64,000 bases of DNA from Holothuria scabra (lineage: Eukaryota > Echinodermata > Holothuroidea > Aspidochirotida > Holothuriidae). The notes under the pieces are model-generated. The model was not told the origin of the DNA and made no database searches. It worked only from the letters and a program-made list of their open reading frames with translations. This document shows, in pieces, positions 12,401-23,800 of this stretch; the first letter of the stretch is position 1, and each line of letters opens with the position of its first letter. The stretch lies in contig CM074187.1 of the NCBI GenBank assembly GCA_037179385.1, positions 8,433,450-8,497,449 of the forward strand, in the 5' to 3' direction. Position numbers and translations under genes: made by a program.

Positions 12401-13630
12401 TTTGCTTTTCAGTGATAAAAATGGTAACGTTCGAGGAACGCGCACTCATGCAGGCAAGGACTACTCGCCCTTGTAAGACAAAACGGCCTCACAGTTCCCA
12501 GTGCTTTTGTAAAGTCGGACAACTCGGCACCTACTAATGTAACGTGGTCCGAGCCTTGGTAAAATTCGGGCCTATATGCTTGTCCAGAGAACCAGGTAAA
12601 ATAAGGAGTCAGTTTACAGACAGCAGGGTTCCGTGCCGACGTGTATTCTCTCGTGGCCTATAGCCCTTCATATACAGACAATTCGGCGTCTAAATGAAGC
12701 TGGCTACTCAGACAGCTCGGCACCTAATGAAACTCCGAACAGAGGAGACAACTCGTCCCCAAATGAAGTCGCAAATGTAGGCCTATCCTAACATTCCAAC
12801 ATTTTTCTCATGTTTGATTTTACATATTTCCTGTGAAGATTGAAAAATGGACGTTAAAAAGGATGGCATATTCTTCTACTAAACTGAATACCTGGGTCAC
12901 TGGGTGGGGAGGGGTTTTTATCATTTTTTTTTCTTTTTCATTCTCAAATTAAAAGCTATGCCTAGTAAAGTAGTGTAGACTGGGCAGCACAAGTGGCATG
13001 ATGTGACTGATTTTATTTTATTTTAGTAGCTGGTCAGCTGTTAGTCATATGTTGTAAGTGGTTGACTGAAAAGATGAACCAGAATATTTTTGCCAATTGA
13101 ATCAGTCAGCTTGTTATACAGGGGGTAAAAAAGTTATTGAACGTTACTCCCTTCTACATGTGACTAAAAGTTCGAATGAAAGTGACTCACTCAGCCTTGT
13201 GAATTAGGGGCAGCTATAATCAAATACTGTGATTATAGATGCCAAACTGAAAAGAGAAGGCTTGAACAGACATTCTATCTTAACTACATTGTTTTATTTT
13301 TGTATCCTTTTTCTTCCTTTTTCACATACAGATGTTTTACTGTAATTTACAGCAATAAGGAATAATGATGTAGTAGGGCTACAGGTGCAATTTCTTTCTA
13401 ATCATTTGAAAAGGAGTGCAAAATTTGGGAAAGGGAAGACTGGCAATAGCGCCACAGCTAGTACACCTTTGAATTTTTTTGAAATGTCACTCCACAATTT
13501 CCCAATGCATTCCAAGGTGTAGGCTGCAATGTGGTACCATGATATGCAAACTACAGCCTAACTAAAGCCTACTATACGGGCCTCTTGTATAAAATACTTC
13601 TCAGCTTGTCACAATGGCAACAGTGAGCTT
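9416..13630. other. No confident gene; weak candidates only
   Basis: Mostly AT-rich unique sequence. A GC-richer Cys-rich candidate exon at 11287-11485 is listed separately. A degenerate motif close to GACAACTCGGCACCTAAT recurs near 12525, 12676, 12711 and 12748. The 145-residue open frame at 9949-10386 has no motif that I recognise. Confidence 0.4.
11287..11485 (-). CDS. Candidate Cys-rich terminal exon, unknown protein
   Basis: On the minus strand a good 3' splice signal (CTCAGTTTTCAG) is followed by an open stretch of about 66 codons ending in TAA. It encodes a Cys-rich peptide beginning LECECHPCCTVHT, with about nine cysteines. The stretch is clearly more GC-rich than its AT-rich surroundings, which is why it stands out. 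I found no partner exon and do not recognise the family. It could be a real last exon, an exon relic or chance. Confidence 0.25.
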
Positions 13631-13638
13631 GCAGAAAC

Positions 13639-13811
13639 CAGTGCTGTAATCGAGTCACTAAATCTAGTGACTCAAGTCACCAGTTTTCAAACTTTTGAGT
13701 GGCTCTACTCGAGTCACTGTACTATTCCAATGCGGAAATAACTCCTGAATTCTATCGAGTCACTATCATTTTGAGAGGAAGTGACATGAGTCGTGATTTG
13801 TTACAACACTG
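13639..13811. mobile_element. hAT MITE, 173 bp
   Basis: Left end CAGTGCTGTAATCGAGTCAC; the reverse complement of the right end begins CAGTGTTGTAACAAATCACG. The motif CGAGTCAC is repeated inside. The 8 bases GCAGAAAC occur immediately before (13631-13638) and immediately after (13812-13819), a perfect hAT-type target duplication. There is no coding capacity. Confidence 0.92.
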
Positions 13812-14233
13812 GCAGAAACTTGAGGCACTAGTTTACTGGCATGCATGAAGAGTAAAATGCAAAACATGAATAGGCCTACATGTATACAATTTGTCTGATC
13901 TACTTCTTCTTCAAACAATGTTAAATAGGTTCTGTTCAACCAACCATTTTAGTCCAATCACAGTCACATGTTACAGTACTTCTCTAATTTTTCTGGGCAC
14001 TTGGAAGTCTTTAAAACTGTTGTCAAGTATAATAAAGAATGCAGTCTTTCACCGGCAGCTGACATTATTGCTTCCCATAATTTTGCTTTGGCTTGTTGAA
14101 TGTCTCCCTCAACTGTCTAAACTCCAGTAATTGCAAGGTATGGTGATCCAGAATTAACATTTTCTTTCAAAATATTCAAGGTGTACATGATGATAATTAA
14201 AATCAGACACTTTGCAGGTTAAATGAACCTGGA

Positions 14234-14525
14234 CTTAAAAGATGACACCCAAGCAGTAATTCCAATTCTCTTAACCTTCATTAAGCCCCTGGATCCCTCC
14301 TCTGCCTAAAATTCATCCTCATCCAGACACAATCTCAGCCTGTTACTTCAGGGTGATCATACTTGATCCCAGTGTGTAATCAAACATTCTCAGTACAGTG
14401 TGTATGAGTTCTGTACTCTGCGCTTTTTGAACTTGCTTTCAGTCAAAGAGTAGAGCCAATTGGGAATTTCTTTGAATGTGGACTAACTACAAAAATTATA
14501 GTTTGGGGTGAGAGAATCAAGCTTT
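14234..14525 (-). mobile_element. TA-type MITE, family B, copy 2
   Basis: Runs from TTAAAAGATGAC to GGGGTGAGAGAATCAAGC followed by TTTAAAGG. Its interior matches the reverse complement of the 53186-53484 copy, sharing ACACAATCTCAG, TTCAGGGTGA and GAGCCAATTG. The GGGGTGAGAG end is conserved and the other end is diverged. Confidence 0.75.
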
Positions 14526-14754
14526 AAAGGTCTTTGTGCACTTCATTATCTGCTTGTGTGGCAGATGCCTTCAGACATGACCACATCCAGCATAAAGTAC
14601 AGGAAACACTTCATGGCCAGCAGCACTATGAATCTGACATCCCTTGGGTTTCTCCCTGCAAGTGCAAGAAAAAAAATGAAACCATCAGTTGCTGTTTGGG
14701 GTGAAGATTGTTATCATTTACCATGATGTATTAAAACCAAATGCAACCCGTAGC

Positions 14755-15443
14755 ATTTACTCTATTAAACGCCCCCTCTCTAATAAACGCCCCCCAACTT
14801 TTTCGTCACATTGCGTAAAGTGAAATTGTTAATACCAAAGACAATATGGTAAAAGGAAAATGAAATAGTCCTACCTTGAAGCCACGAAATCTCCTAAAGT
14901 CCCATATCCTGAAGTAAAAGGCATGTTTCTGCAACTAATTTCTGTTGATATCCATCAAGCAGTGAAATGCTGTGAACGCGTATGTACTGCTAATACATAC
15001 GTGCATGGTGCTACTCACGGTAACTATTATGCAATCACCGTATGTACGTGCGTATAGCCGGCCGGTCAGTATAGTAACGTGAGGCCTGGCCATACTGTGC
15101 ACAGCATGCATGCATGCATGCCGCGGGCTCGTAAAAAAGTCACTTGTGTAACGTTACATATCAAGATGTCTGCGCAAGTTGATCACACTTGCAAAGTTCA
15201 CAGTGTTGTTCGTGGTTACCACATTTATAGGAAAGTTTGGTTGCCGATAATTGGGGAGGAGCTCTCAGCTGATTGTGAAGCTGAAAACCAAATGGGCAAA
15301 TACGCCATAGCAGTTTATCAGAAGGGCTCAGATAAGAAACAAGTTGTGTGGCACTTGCCTAGAGAAAAGTCACGTAAATTTGACTCTAATAAACGCCCCC
15401 TTTAACGAAAATTTCACGCCCCGGGGCGTTTAATAGAGTAAAT
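14755..15443. mobile_element. Inverted-repeat DNA element with HIRAN-like frame
   Basis: The 21 bases at 14755-14775, starting ATTTACTCTATTAAACGCCC, are a perfect inverted match to 15423-15443. Just inside, the related motif CTCTAATAAACGCCCCC appears at both ends (near 14780 and 15385) in the same orientation. The match may extend outward through a CCGTA motif. The total is about 690 bases. Inside is a plus-strand reading frame with a HIRAN-like stretch (separate entry). No transposase is present, so the element is non-autonomous or an internally deleted relic. No target duplication is clear. I do not assign a superfamily. Confidence 0.85.
15166..15405 (+). pseudogene. Truncated HIRAN-like protein fragment
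   Basis: From the ATG at 15166 the frame gives about 79 residues starting MSAQVDHTCKVHSVVRGYHI, followed by an IGEEL motif, a YAIAVYQ strand and HLPREKSRKF. The order 'VRGYH-Y...W.P.IGEEL...(Y/F)A(I/V)AV...HLPR.S' is the pattern I know from small HIRAN-like proteins that are abundant and multicopy in marine invertebrate and fish genomes. HIRAN domains of HLTF/Rad5 bind 3' ends of single-stranded DNA; whether this variant does is unknown. The expected downstream part of the domain is missing. The last seven residues are encoded by the subterminal AATAAACGCCCCC repeat, so the frame runs into the transposon end. Start choice: the upstream part of the frame (15079-15165) is repeat-like and low-complexity. 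Confidence 0.6.
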
Positions 15444-18370
15444 ACGGTATAGTACTTAAGTAGCCTACAACTCAAGACTGGCATTAGGTATTCAATGTTT
15501 TTCTTTTCTTCTTCTCTTAAGTGTTGGTAAAAGTAAGTTAAACTGCATCAAGGAATTAAACACTAACATATTTCACCATTTCTTCAAATAATGTAGCTTT
15601 CCAGTGCAACAGAATCAAGCTTGATTAGCCCCCAGTAGGCATATATAGCCTAACGTTACACATGTACATAAATTTGAGGCATCGGACCTTAGACAGTTAC
15701 AAATTTGGCTCCAAAAATTTGTCTCAAACATACTTGGGGACTCTAGACACCCTACCCCCTATTAAAAGTTTTAAAGAAAGTGGCAAAGTATGGTTAAAAT
15801 TACTGCAACCCTCACCCTAGCAGACCAAAATTGCATGCCAGCTCTTTTTAACTAAGGCCCTACTGTTTTACAGCCTGCTGCTAAATAATAAAATGCCCTG
15901 TAGGCCATTTTTGCCCCATCTGACCTAAATTCCTAGCCCCACCAGTGTAAAAAGACCTCGTGTTTATATAACATCTCATTGCATCGTGAAAAGGCTCCAT
16001 GCACAAAGTTTACAGAAGGAGAGTGGATTAAATTTAGATTCAGGTAGCGGGCCACTAATTATAAGTCCCATTGACTTACACACTAAATTAGGCTACTTCC
16101 GTGCCCCCTAACTCCCAGTAGAAGTTTTCAACCAGGACATGCTACCCCTCTGATCGAAGCCCACAATCTCGGCTTTCGTGGCATTTTCAAATTTTCATAC
16201 CATGACCATTGAAATTTTGAGCTAGAGAGCCTTGAATGATAGGGATGTGTTTCCCGCCATAATAGCTACTCAAAAACGGCATTTCACAGAGCGGAGTAAT
16301 ACAATAAAAAAAATGGCACTAAAATTGGTCAGATTGTCTTGAATTTTGCACAGTATGTATTTCAACTCATCGTCTACAAAATCCAAATGCAAAAATGATC
16401 ATATTTTGTAAGTAACACAGTCAGAAACAAAATCCCATAATTTTTTTATGGCGCTTTGTCTGTCAGTAAACATTTTCCCGGACATGAGTATTGGAGTTAG
16501 TGGTCCGCTACCTTCAGAAACTATCCAGTAACGTTAGGCGGATGATACTGTGTACTACGTATATAGGCCTATTGCATACTAACTGTGTTACAGGAACGTG
16601 TTCGCACTAGGTGAAGAAAAATGCGTCTTTTTCAACTTAAACAAGAATAAAATACGAAACCATCACAAGAAACTTACAATTTATGAGAGATGCTACATCC
16701 TCCTCTTTTTCTGATAGAAGTAGATGATTTTAGAAATCAAATTTTTGGACGTTCGTGTGCATGTGATTTGTATGAATCTCTATATAAGCGATCCGTCCGT
16801 TGCCCAGATAGAATATGGGTACTGAGTGCCCATACGATCACAGCTGTTTTGGGGAGTCCGCCCTCTAGTTCCTATTATCCTACTGTATGCACACAACCCA
16901 CATACACACCAAAGAGTGCACTTTGCAAAAACTGTCGGTTGAGTTTCAAGGTATTTATGGCAAAGTTCGTAACAGTTAATGGCACATCCGAAATTAACGT
17001 TAGGCTAAAACTTTAGTGTTGCAATTGCCTTACCTTTAGCTACCTTTACTGTAGCTAACACAAATGTTGGATCCAGCCTAACGTTAGGCCTAAGCCTGTG
17101 CTATAGGCTATACGTTGTACAGTGCATTTACAGTTAGGGCTATAGAGCAGCATACCCTGCTAAATCTCATTGTTAAGAAATACGTTAAAATTTGAACAAA
17201 GTCCATCATCTGTCCATTGACACTCAACGGAGGATGCTTCAAAATTTGTCTAGGGTAGGCCTAAGTTTTGACTGCCCATTGAATGAATTTACATGTGAAT
17301 CACTTTTCAAAAAACTTCTTTAGGCCTAGGACTAGGCTATACCACAGAAAGAGGGTTGAAAAAAAATCCTACCTTATTATCACCCGACACTGGTGTGCAG
17401 TTTTGAAGGCAGTGGCTTCTCAGGAATGCATGCCTGAATGAATGCCTGGCATTCGAAGGCATAAAGCCAAGAGCTGTTCCTGACAGGATTTCCGTCAGAG
17501 GGCATGAGGAATTTCTTACCCTATTAGATATTTCACCCGAGTCCCCACCAAAAGGGAGGTTTGGTGGGGTAATTAAATTTTACCCGACTTCCTGCTTAAC
17601 TCATTCAAGCATGCTACAACAAACCACAAAATTGATAAGAGAGAACTGGCAGAAGATTTAAACAAAGGTGGAATGATATGGTACAGATGTGCCACTGTTT
17701 GCAAGGTGTAAAAGGCAAGCAGTAGGCAACTAAAATATCTGGTTTGTGTTGACTTTCCTTCACTGAAGCAAAAAGGTGTGGACAGAGTTTTTATAGGCAG
17801 GGAAATTCAACATGGGGGAAAGGACAGGATTTGTCCCCCCCTTTCCAGAAGAAGGTGGGTAAAATCCCCCCCCCCCCCCCACCCTTTTCACTTCCATAAA
17901 AATGAGAAAATTGTCAGTATCTCAGTTTCTAACTTAAAAAGAGGGCACTTTTGCAGCAATGTTTGAATTTAAACAAATAAATGGCCTTTAAAACTTTCAA
18001 ATTGTACCTTAGAGGTAGAGGTACCTTAGGCCTTGAAGCAAGCTTTTGTCCCCCTGAACCCACTCATAACTTTAGCCTAAGACAGCATCAATTTGGACTT
18101 GGGGTTTAGCAGTAATGAATTTCCCCCCCCCCCTTTTTTTGTGTATCTGGTGGAATCCCTGCCTGACACTGACAAAAACATCACAATCGATAGGCCTATC
18201 TCGCAGGGAAACACATTTTTATGTGAAAAACAATGTACATAGCCTGCAACTTTCGTTAGTATTATTAACCCTCTCCCCACCGGCCCAGGGTAGTCATTCC
18301 TCCACTCCACAGCACGACTATAGAGGCCCACTGGCTGCAAAAGGTTGTATGTTTGATTTAAGGCGGGGAA
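15444..18370. other. No gene recognised
   Basis: Unique AT-rich sequence. The 108-residue open frame at 16690-17016 shows no motif. A run of C at about 17867-17881 is the only notable simple sequence. Confidence 0.4.
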
Positions 18371-18728
18371 TCATGGAACTTGAAAAAAAAAAATATTTGA
18401 TAGACTTGCCCAATCCTTCTGGTTACTCCAACCACTTGTACGGTATTTGCTGAGCCATTCTGTGTTGAACCCACTTGCGCGGTGACCAGCTTCACGCTGC
18501 CCTTTTGCGGCTGGTGCCTTGGTCAATGTTTTTCTCGAACTTGCTGGAAGTTGCTTTTGAGATTGGCCAGAGCCGGATGGGCTTTCTGTTTGCACATCAT
18601 CATCATGGATGATTACGGGAGGGGGACCCACCATCTCCTTCATTGCTTTGACTCCCTGCACTGGGCCCAATGGAGGCGACTTGTTGATCTTCGTGATGCT
18701 TTTTATCAAAGAGTTGCAGGATTGACAT
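18371..18728 (-). pseudogene. Possible ZNF862/C17orf113-like N-terminal fragment, frameshifted
   Basis: On the minus strand the ATG at 18728 opens MSILQLFDKKHHEDQQ followed by a Ser/Gly-rich linker, then stops near 18603. The adjacent frame carries on through a polar linker to GFNTEWLSKYRTSGW near 18440. Short N-terminal 'MS-hydrophobic-F' starts followed by a low-complexity linker and an 'F..EWL..Y' motif are what I recall from ZNF862, ZMYM-like and C17orf113-like hAT-derived proteins. The following zinc ligand part is absent. The frame break lies in an ATG/ATC-rich stretch where slippage or a sequencing error is plausible. The family call is weak; only the coding look of the stretch (polar linker, codon mix, GC content) is seen directly. 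Confidence 0.35.
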
Positions 18729-20845
18729 CTTAATTTTCAAAAGCGTGATTAGTAGGCTACAACTAACACCGTAGGCTGTCAGTTGTGACACAGCCATTAC
18801 GTACATTGACCTGCGCAGACAATGTTGTGCAGCAGCAGCACTTTTACTGCATGCGCCATTGCACATAATGAGAGCCAATGCGTTGTGTGAATGTCGCGAT
18901 CATGCACGACACGTGCACCGAACAAGCCCATAACGTTAGTGCTGTATCCAGAGTCTAGTTGGTAGGAATCTGCGGTACATTTTTGTTACTGTTGTTGTCT
19001 TGTTGAGTCTCAACACACGCTCAGATTTCATGAAAATCAAAACATACAAAAGGTGATTCATTTAACTGACACATTATGATGAGGAATATATGCGGGCTCC
19101 TATATGCGGCTTGCTGTCTGTATACAGGCTGCTTGTCTGTACACATACTCCCCATTGACGCGATATTTTTCGATGTTTCTGATTTTTTTTTTTTTACAGT
19201 CTGATTCAGTATATTGCCAGCCGCTAATTTGTTGTCTGTGTGAAACACACTAACTGTCAAATATCACTGCATGTCTAAAATATATACATCCATATTTTTG
19301 TTCGGGCACCAGCGTTTTTTGTGCGGGCGATAACTATTTGTACAGGTGCTATCGCGCCCTTGTCATATTTTGTGTGGGCGCAGCCCCCGGAAAAAACTAG
19401 TGGAGAACACTGCATGAGTATTAAACTGTGCACTCGTGGTGAAGCCCCAAAGGATCCCTGGTGGGATCCAAGGGCAAAGCCCCAGTGGTGGTGCAGGGGG
19501 CAAAGCCCAAGGAAGCTCTTGTGTTCTAGCATTTCGGAACCTTCAGAAAAACTGTTTTGTACCAAAAAAAAAACCTAAAAAGGTGAGAGTATTTTTAGGT
19601 CTACTCAAATTTTTTGGGGGCAAAATTAGGATTTGGCTCCCCAACTTTTCACTTGAGGGGCAAAGGCCCCCCTTGCCCCCCCCCCCTCCTGGATTTGCGC
19701 CCCTTAGTGCTATAGCAAATTTGGTCTAAATACACTAGCGTTTTTATGTGGGCAAATTGATTTTTCTTCAGGAAGGTGTCTTTTGCAATATCTTGTACTT
19801 GCCAGTATCAAGTTTTGTGTATTTGGAATATACTAAATGTGCACACCAGATTTTCTGCACTGCCAAATTTCACCCACAGGTGAAAGTTCTTCCCTCTCAC
19901 TGTAGCAAAGCATCAGCCTAAGCTGTGGAACGATTTACTACATCAACTGCATTGTTTTAGTTAGCACTTGTAGTTGTAGGGATCAAGTTTTGGAAACTGA
20001 GAAATAACTGGAGAGCAAAGGAGAACATACTCACACACTCTGGGGTCTGGTGAAACTGTTTATTATAGGTTCAGTTACAGTGCATGCAGTACAGTACAAG
20101 TAAACACAATACATAACACAATAAGTGAATTCTTTGTTCCTCCCTCCATGTGCAGTACAAGTCTCACTGGTGATGCAGACTTAGTCGTGGGTGAAACAAA
20201 GGGATTTGCTAAAACTTGGTCCATCTCTTTTCCAGGAAATTTAGCTGGGAAAGAGAGGACAGTCTTCCAAAGTGGACTTTTGTATTAAGCCACTACAACC
20301 TCAAGAACTATTTCTTGAGCTCCTGTAGACTGGAGTACTGACTCCTTGTAAGCACACCACCCCCTGTGTGTTTGACTACACCTGAAGAGTTGCATAGTAT
20401 GTCCAGATCCAGATTCAGAATCTGCAGGTGATGTAAAAATAATAATTCTTTAAAAGAGAGAGTGGGAGACTGCCTTAAACCCAATTAGCCAAGTTTCTAG
20501 GTTACTTGAAATGAATTCCAAGAATCTTAAAAAACAAAGACTGCAGAACCACATCTTTTATTCATCATTTAAATTCAGGTAAATTTTTATTGTAAGAAAG
20601 TCTGCATTTTTTTTTTTTTTTGAGCGGGGGGGGGAGGGGGGGTTGCATACAGTACCTAAGAATGTACCATGTACTTAGGCTTTTGCCTTCTTGTATTTTA
20701 ACAGAAGGGTGAAGCTGTGGGAGAGTGAAACAAAAGTTTGGGCTGTCATCTTGGTTTTTTATTTTTATTTTATGCAGGATTCTTGGCACTGCAATAAATT
20801 GTTTGGCATCATCTTCAAATACCCTGTGTGCTTAAATAAACAAGA
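18729..20845. other. No gene recognised; repeat-rich 5' flank
   Basis: Upstream flank of the plus-strand gene. A repeat-like stretch at about 19300-19735 has several GGGCAAAGCCC mini-palindromes and a run of C. A G-rich tract lies near 20622-20642. No TATA box or initiator can be assigned. Additional non-coding 5' exons cannot be excluded. Confidence 0.4.
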
Positions 20846-23800
20846 ATGAATGGGATCACTGTATGTTTGCTTTTGGTTTTTGGCTTCTCTGTAGGTGAGT
20901 TCTAGATTTTTATATTGGGACAGTCCTGCAATATCTATGATGTTCCTAAGGAGGACTATTACTGCTAATATTCTATTCTAGAAACCATTGACTCTGCAAC
21001 CAGTTGACCCTGTTGTCAATGAATTACTGTAGATTTAGGGGCACATTAACACAGATGTGTCGTAGAGTTTTGGCTGAAGAAAAAAAAACATTGCGTTGGT
21101 GGAGTAAAAACTGCTGCAAAACAAACAAAAACACCCCCCCCCCCCAAAAAAAAACAAAAGAAAAAAGTTGCAACAGCTAACTAGCTTGATGTCATTTTGT
21201 GGCCAAAAACTTTAACTTTGGTTTTATTGGAACTCCTATATAATGCCATCTAAATGGTCAACTGGTCAGAACATCAGACCTGCACTAAAGAGGTCTAGAG
21301 TACAACTCCTGGCCTGGTCATAACGAGGACTTTAAACATGAAACCTACTGCCATTTGCTTGGTGTTCAGCATTAGCAATGGAGTACCGGTATAGAAAAAA
21401 CAAGCCAGTAAATCGCAAGTGGAAAAAAGGCGGTGACTTAAACCAGTTTGGTTAGAAACTGGGCCATAAAACTTCATAAAGCCTAGCCTATGACACAACC
21501 TTTTTATGAAGTGACCCTTCTAAAAAGATAGACAAAAGCGTATTCTAGAGTCATGTTGAAATAAGCTTCTTCAAGCACTTGGTAAATATGGTGGTTGGGT
21601 GGGAGAGCTTAGCCCCTCTCCTTTTTTGGTTTCGATGAAAGAGAAACCTAGGCATTCACGATGGCGTGTGTGTGTCTGTTTGTGACACTTTGCTCTTTAA
21701 AACGATATTTCAAGAAAGGATTATCTGACAGATTTCAAACTTGGTTCATAGATGTGCCATATTGAGGGGAAGAACCCTATTGTTTTTGGCAGAGGTCAAA
21801 GGTCATTTGGAGTCACCGGAGGTCAAAGTCTGAAAATCTCACTAGCACAATATCTCAAGATCAGAAACTTGGATAGAGTTCATATGTAGTGTGTTGACAT
21901 GTTATGGTCAGGAGATGGTCCTTGTTTTTTTGCAGAGGTCAAAGGTCATCTGGGGTCACCGAGGGTCAAAGTCTGGAAATCTTGCTTGCACAATATCTCA
22001 AGATCAGAAACTTGGATAGATTTCATATTTAGTGTTTTGATGTGTAGATGGTCCCTTTTGTTCTTGGTGGAGGTCAAAGATTATTTCAGGTCACCTGGGG
22101 TTAAACTCTGAAAATATTGTTAAGGCGATATCTCAAGATAGGAAGCTTGGGTAGATTTCATATTTGGGATATTGATGGGTTATAGTCAGGAGATAGTCCC
22201 TATTGTTTTTTGCAGAGGTCAAAAGTCATCTGGGGTCACTGGGGGTCAAAGTCTGAAAATCTTACTTGCACAATATCTCAAGATCAGAAACTTGGATAGA
22301 TTTCATATTTAGTGTTTTGATGAGTTATGGTCAGGAGATGGTCCTTATTTTTGTTGCGGAGGTCAAAGGTCATTTCGGGTCACGGGGGTTAAAGTCTGAA
22401 AATATTGTTAACGCGATATCTCAAGATAGGAAGCTTGGGTAGATTTCATATGTGCTATGTAGATGCCTTATAGTCAGGAGATGGTCCCTACAGTTTTTTG
22501 GGGAGGTCAAAGGTCATCTGGGGTCACCAGGGGTCAAAGTCTGAAAATTTGATTAATGGGTATCTCAAGATAGGGAACTTGAATAGATTTTATATTTGGT
22601 ATGTGAATGCATTATAGTCAGTAGAAGGTCCCTGTAGTTTTGGCGGAGGTCATAGGTCATCTGTGGTCACGAGTGGTCAAAGTTTAAAAATATCATAAAC
22701 GCGATATCTCAAGATATAAAACTTGGATAGATTTCATATTTGGTATATGGATGACATATAGTCAGAGGATGGGTGCCTACTGTTTTTGATGGAGTTCAAA
22801 GGTCGTCTGGGGTCACCAGGGTCAAAGTCTGAAAATATTGTTAACACGCTATCTCAAGATTGGAAACTTGGATAGATTTCATATTTGGTATGTAGATGTG
22901 TAATGGCCAGGAGATGGTCCCCATTATTTCTGGTGGAGGTCAAAGGTCATCTGGGGTCCCTGGGGGTCAAAGTCTGAAAATCTTGTTAAAGGGATATCTC
23001 AAGATGTCTATCTATCTATCTGTCTATCTGTCTATCTGCCTGTCTGTCTGTCTAATCTGTCTAATCTTTCTAATCTGTCTAATCTGTCTATGTATGTATT
23101 GCAAAAGGGCATCTGGAATAACAAAATTATCTTTTGAAGATGCTAGTATAACATTTGAGTGAGAAGATAATGGTGCATGATGGCAAATTTGAAACAGTAC
23201 ATTTATGTATCATCGAAACCTCAATGCATTTTTGCGTTCTGGTTTATCAGGGGCTAAATCCCCTCTCGGGACCCCTCTTTGTTTCCTCCTAAGTACTGAT
23301 GAATATAAGAGTATTTGTTACAGTAGATGAGGATGGGATTGACTATGGGGACAGGACAGTTGCCAAGTGCACAATATGTTCTGTCATCCCTGTAGAGTAG
23401 CTGGGCATGGTTTGGGTAATTGTGACCAATGCGATTACAGCAGCCATTAAGAAATTTTATAGTACTGCAGACCTATGGTTCAATAGACTGCAAAGTGTAC
23501 AGTAGTAAACAGGACTGCATCAACCAGCATCTGCTGTATATTTTAAGTAAATGTCGCTGGCTCTTTTGATAGACATTGATACCATTATGGGCTAAAGATG
23601 GCCTAGAGGTAGTCGCTTCAATATTTTACCTGGGTTTTAGGTAGAGTGACTCTGCTTGTAAAAATGATAGCTTAAGATAGTAATGACAGACATATAGTAA
23701 GTGTCATGTTGACACATTGTTGATATCACAATTGTCATGTTGAAAGGAGGAAAAACCCCATTTTTTTGGCAGAGGTCAAAGGTCATTTCAGGTCACCTTA

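Noticed and set aside
16690..17016. 108-residue open frame starting at an ATG
   Set aside because: No motif, no signal peptide, no partner exon; compatible with chance.
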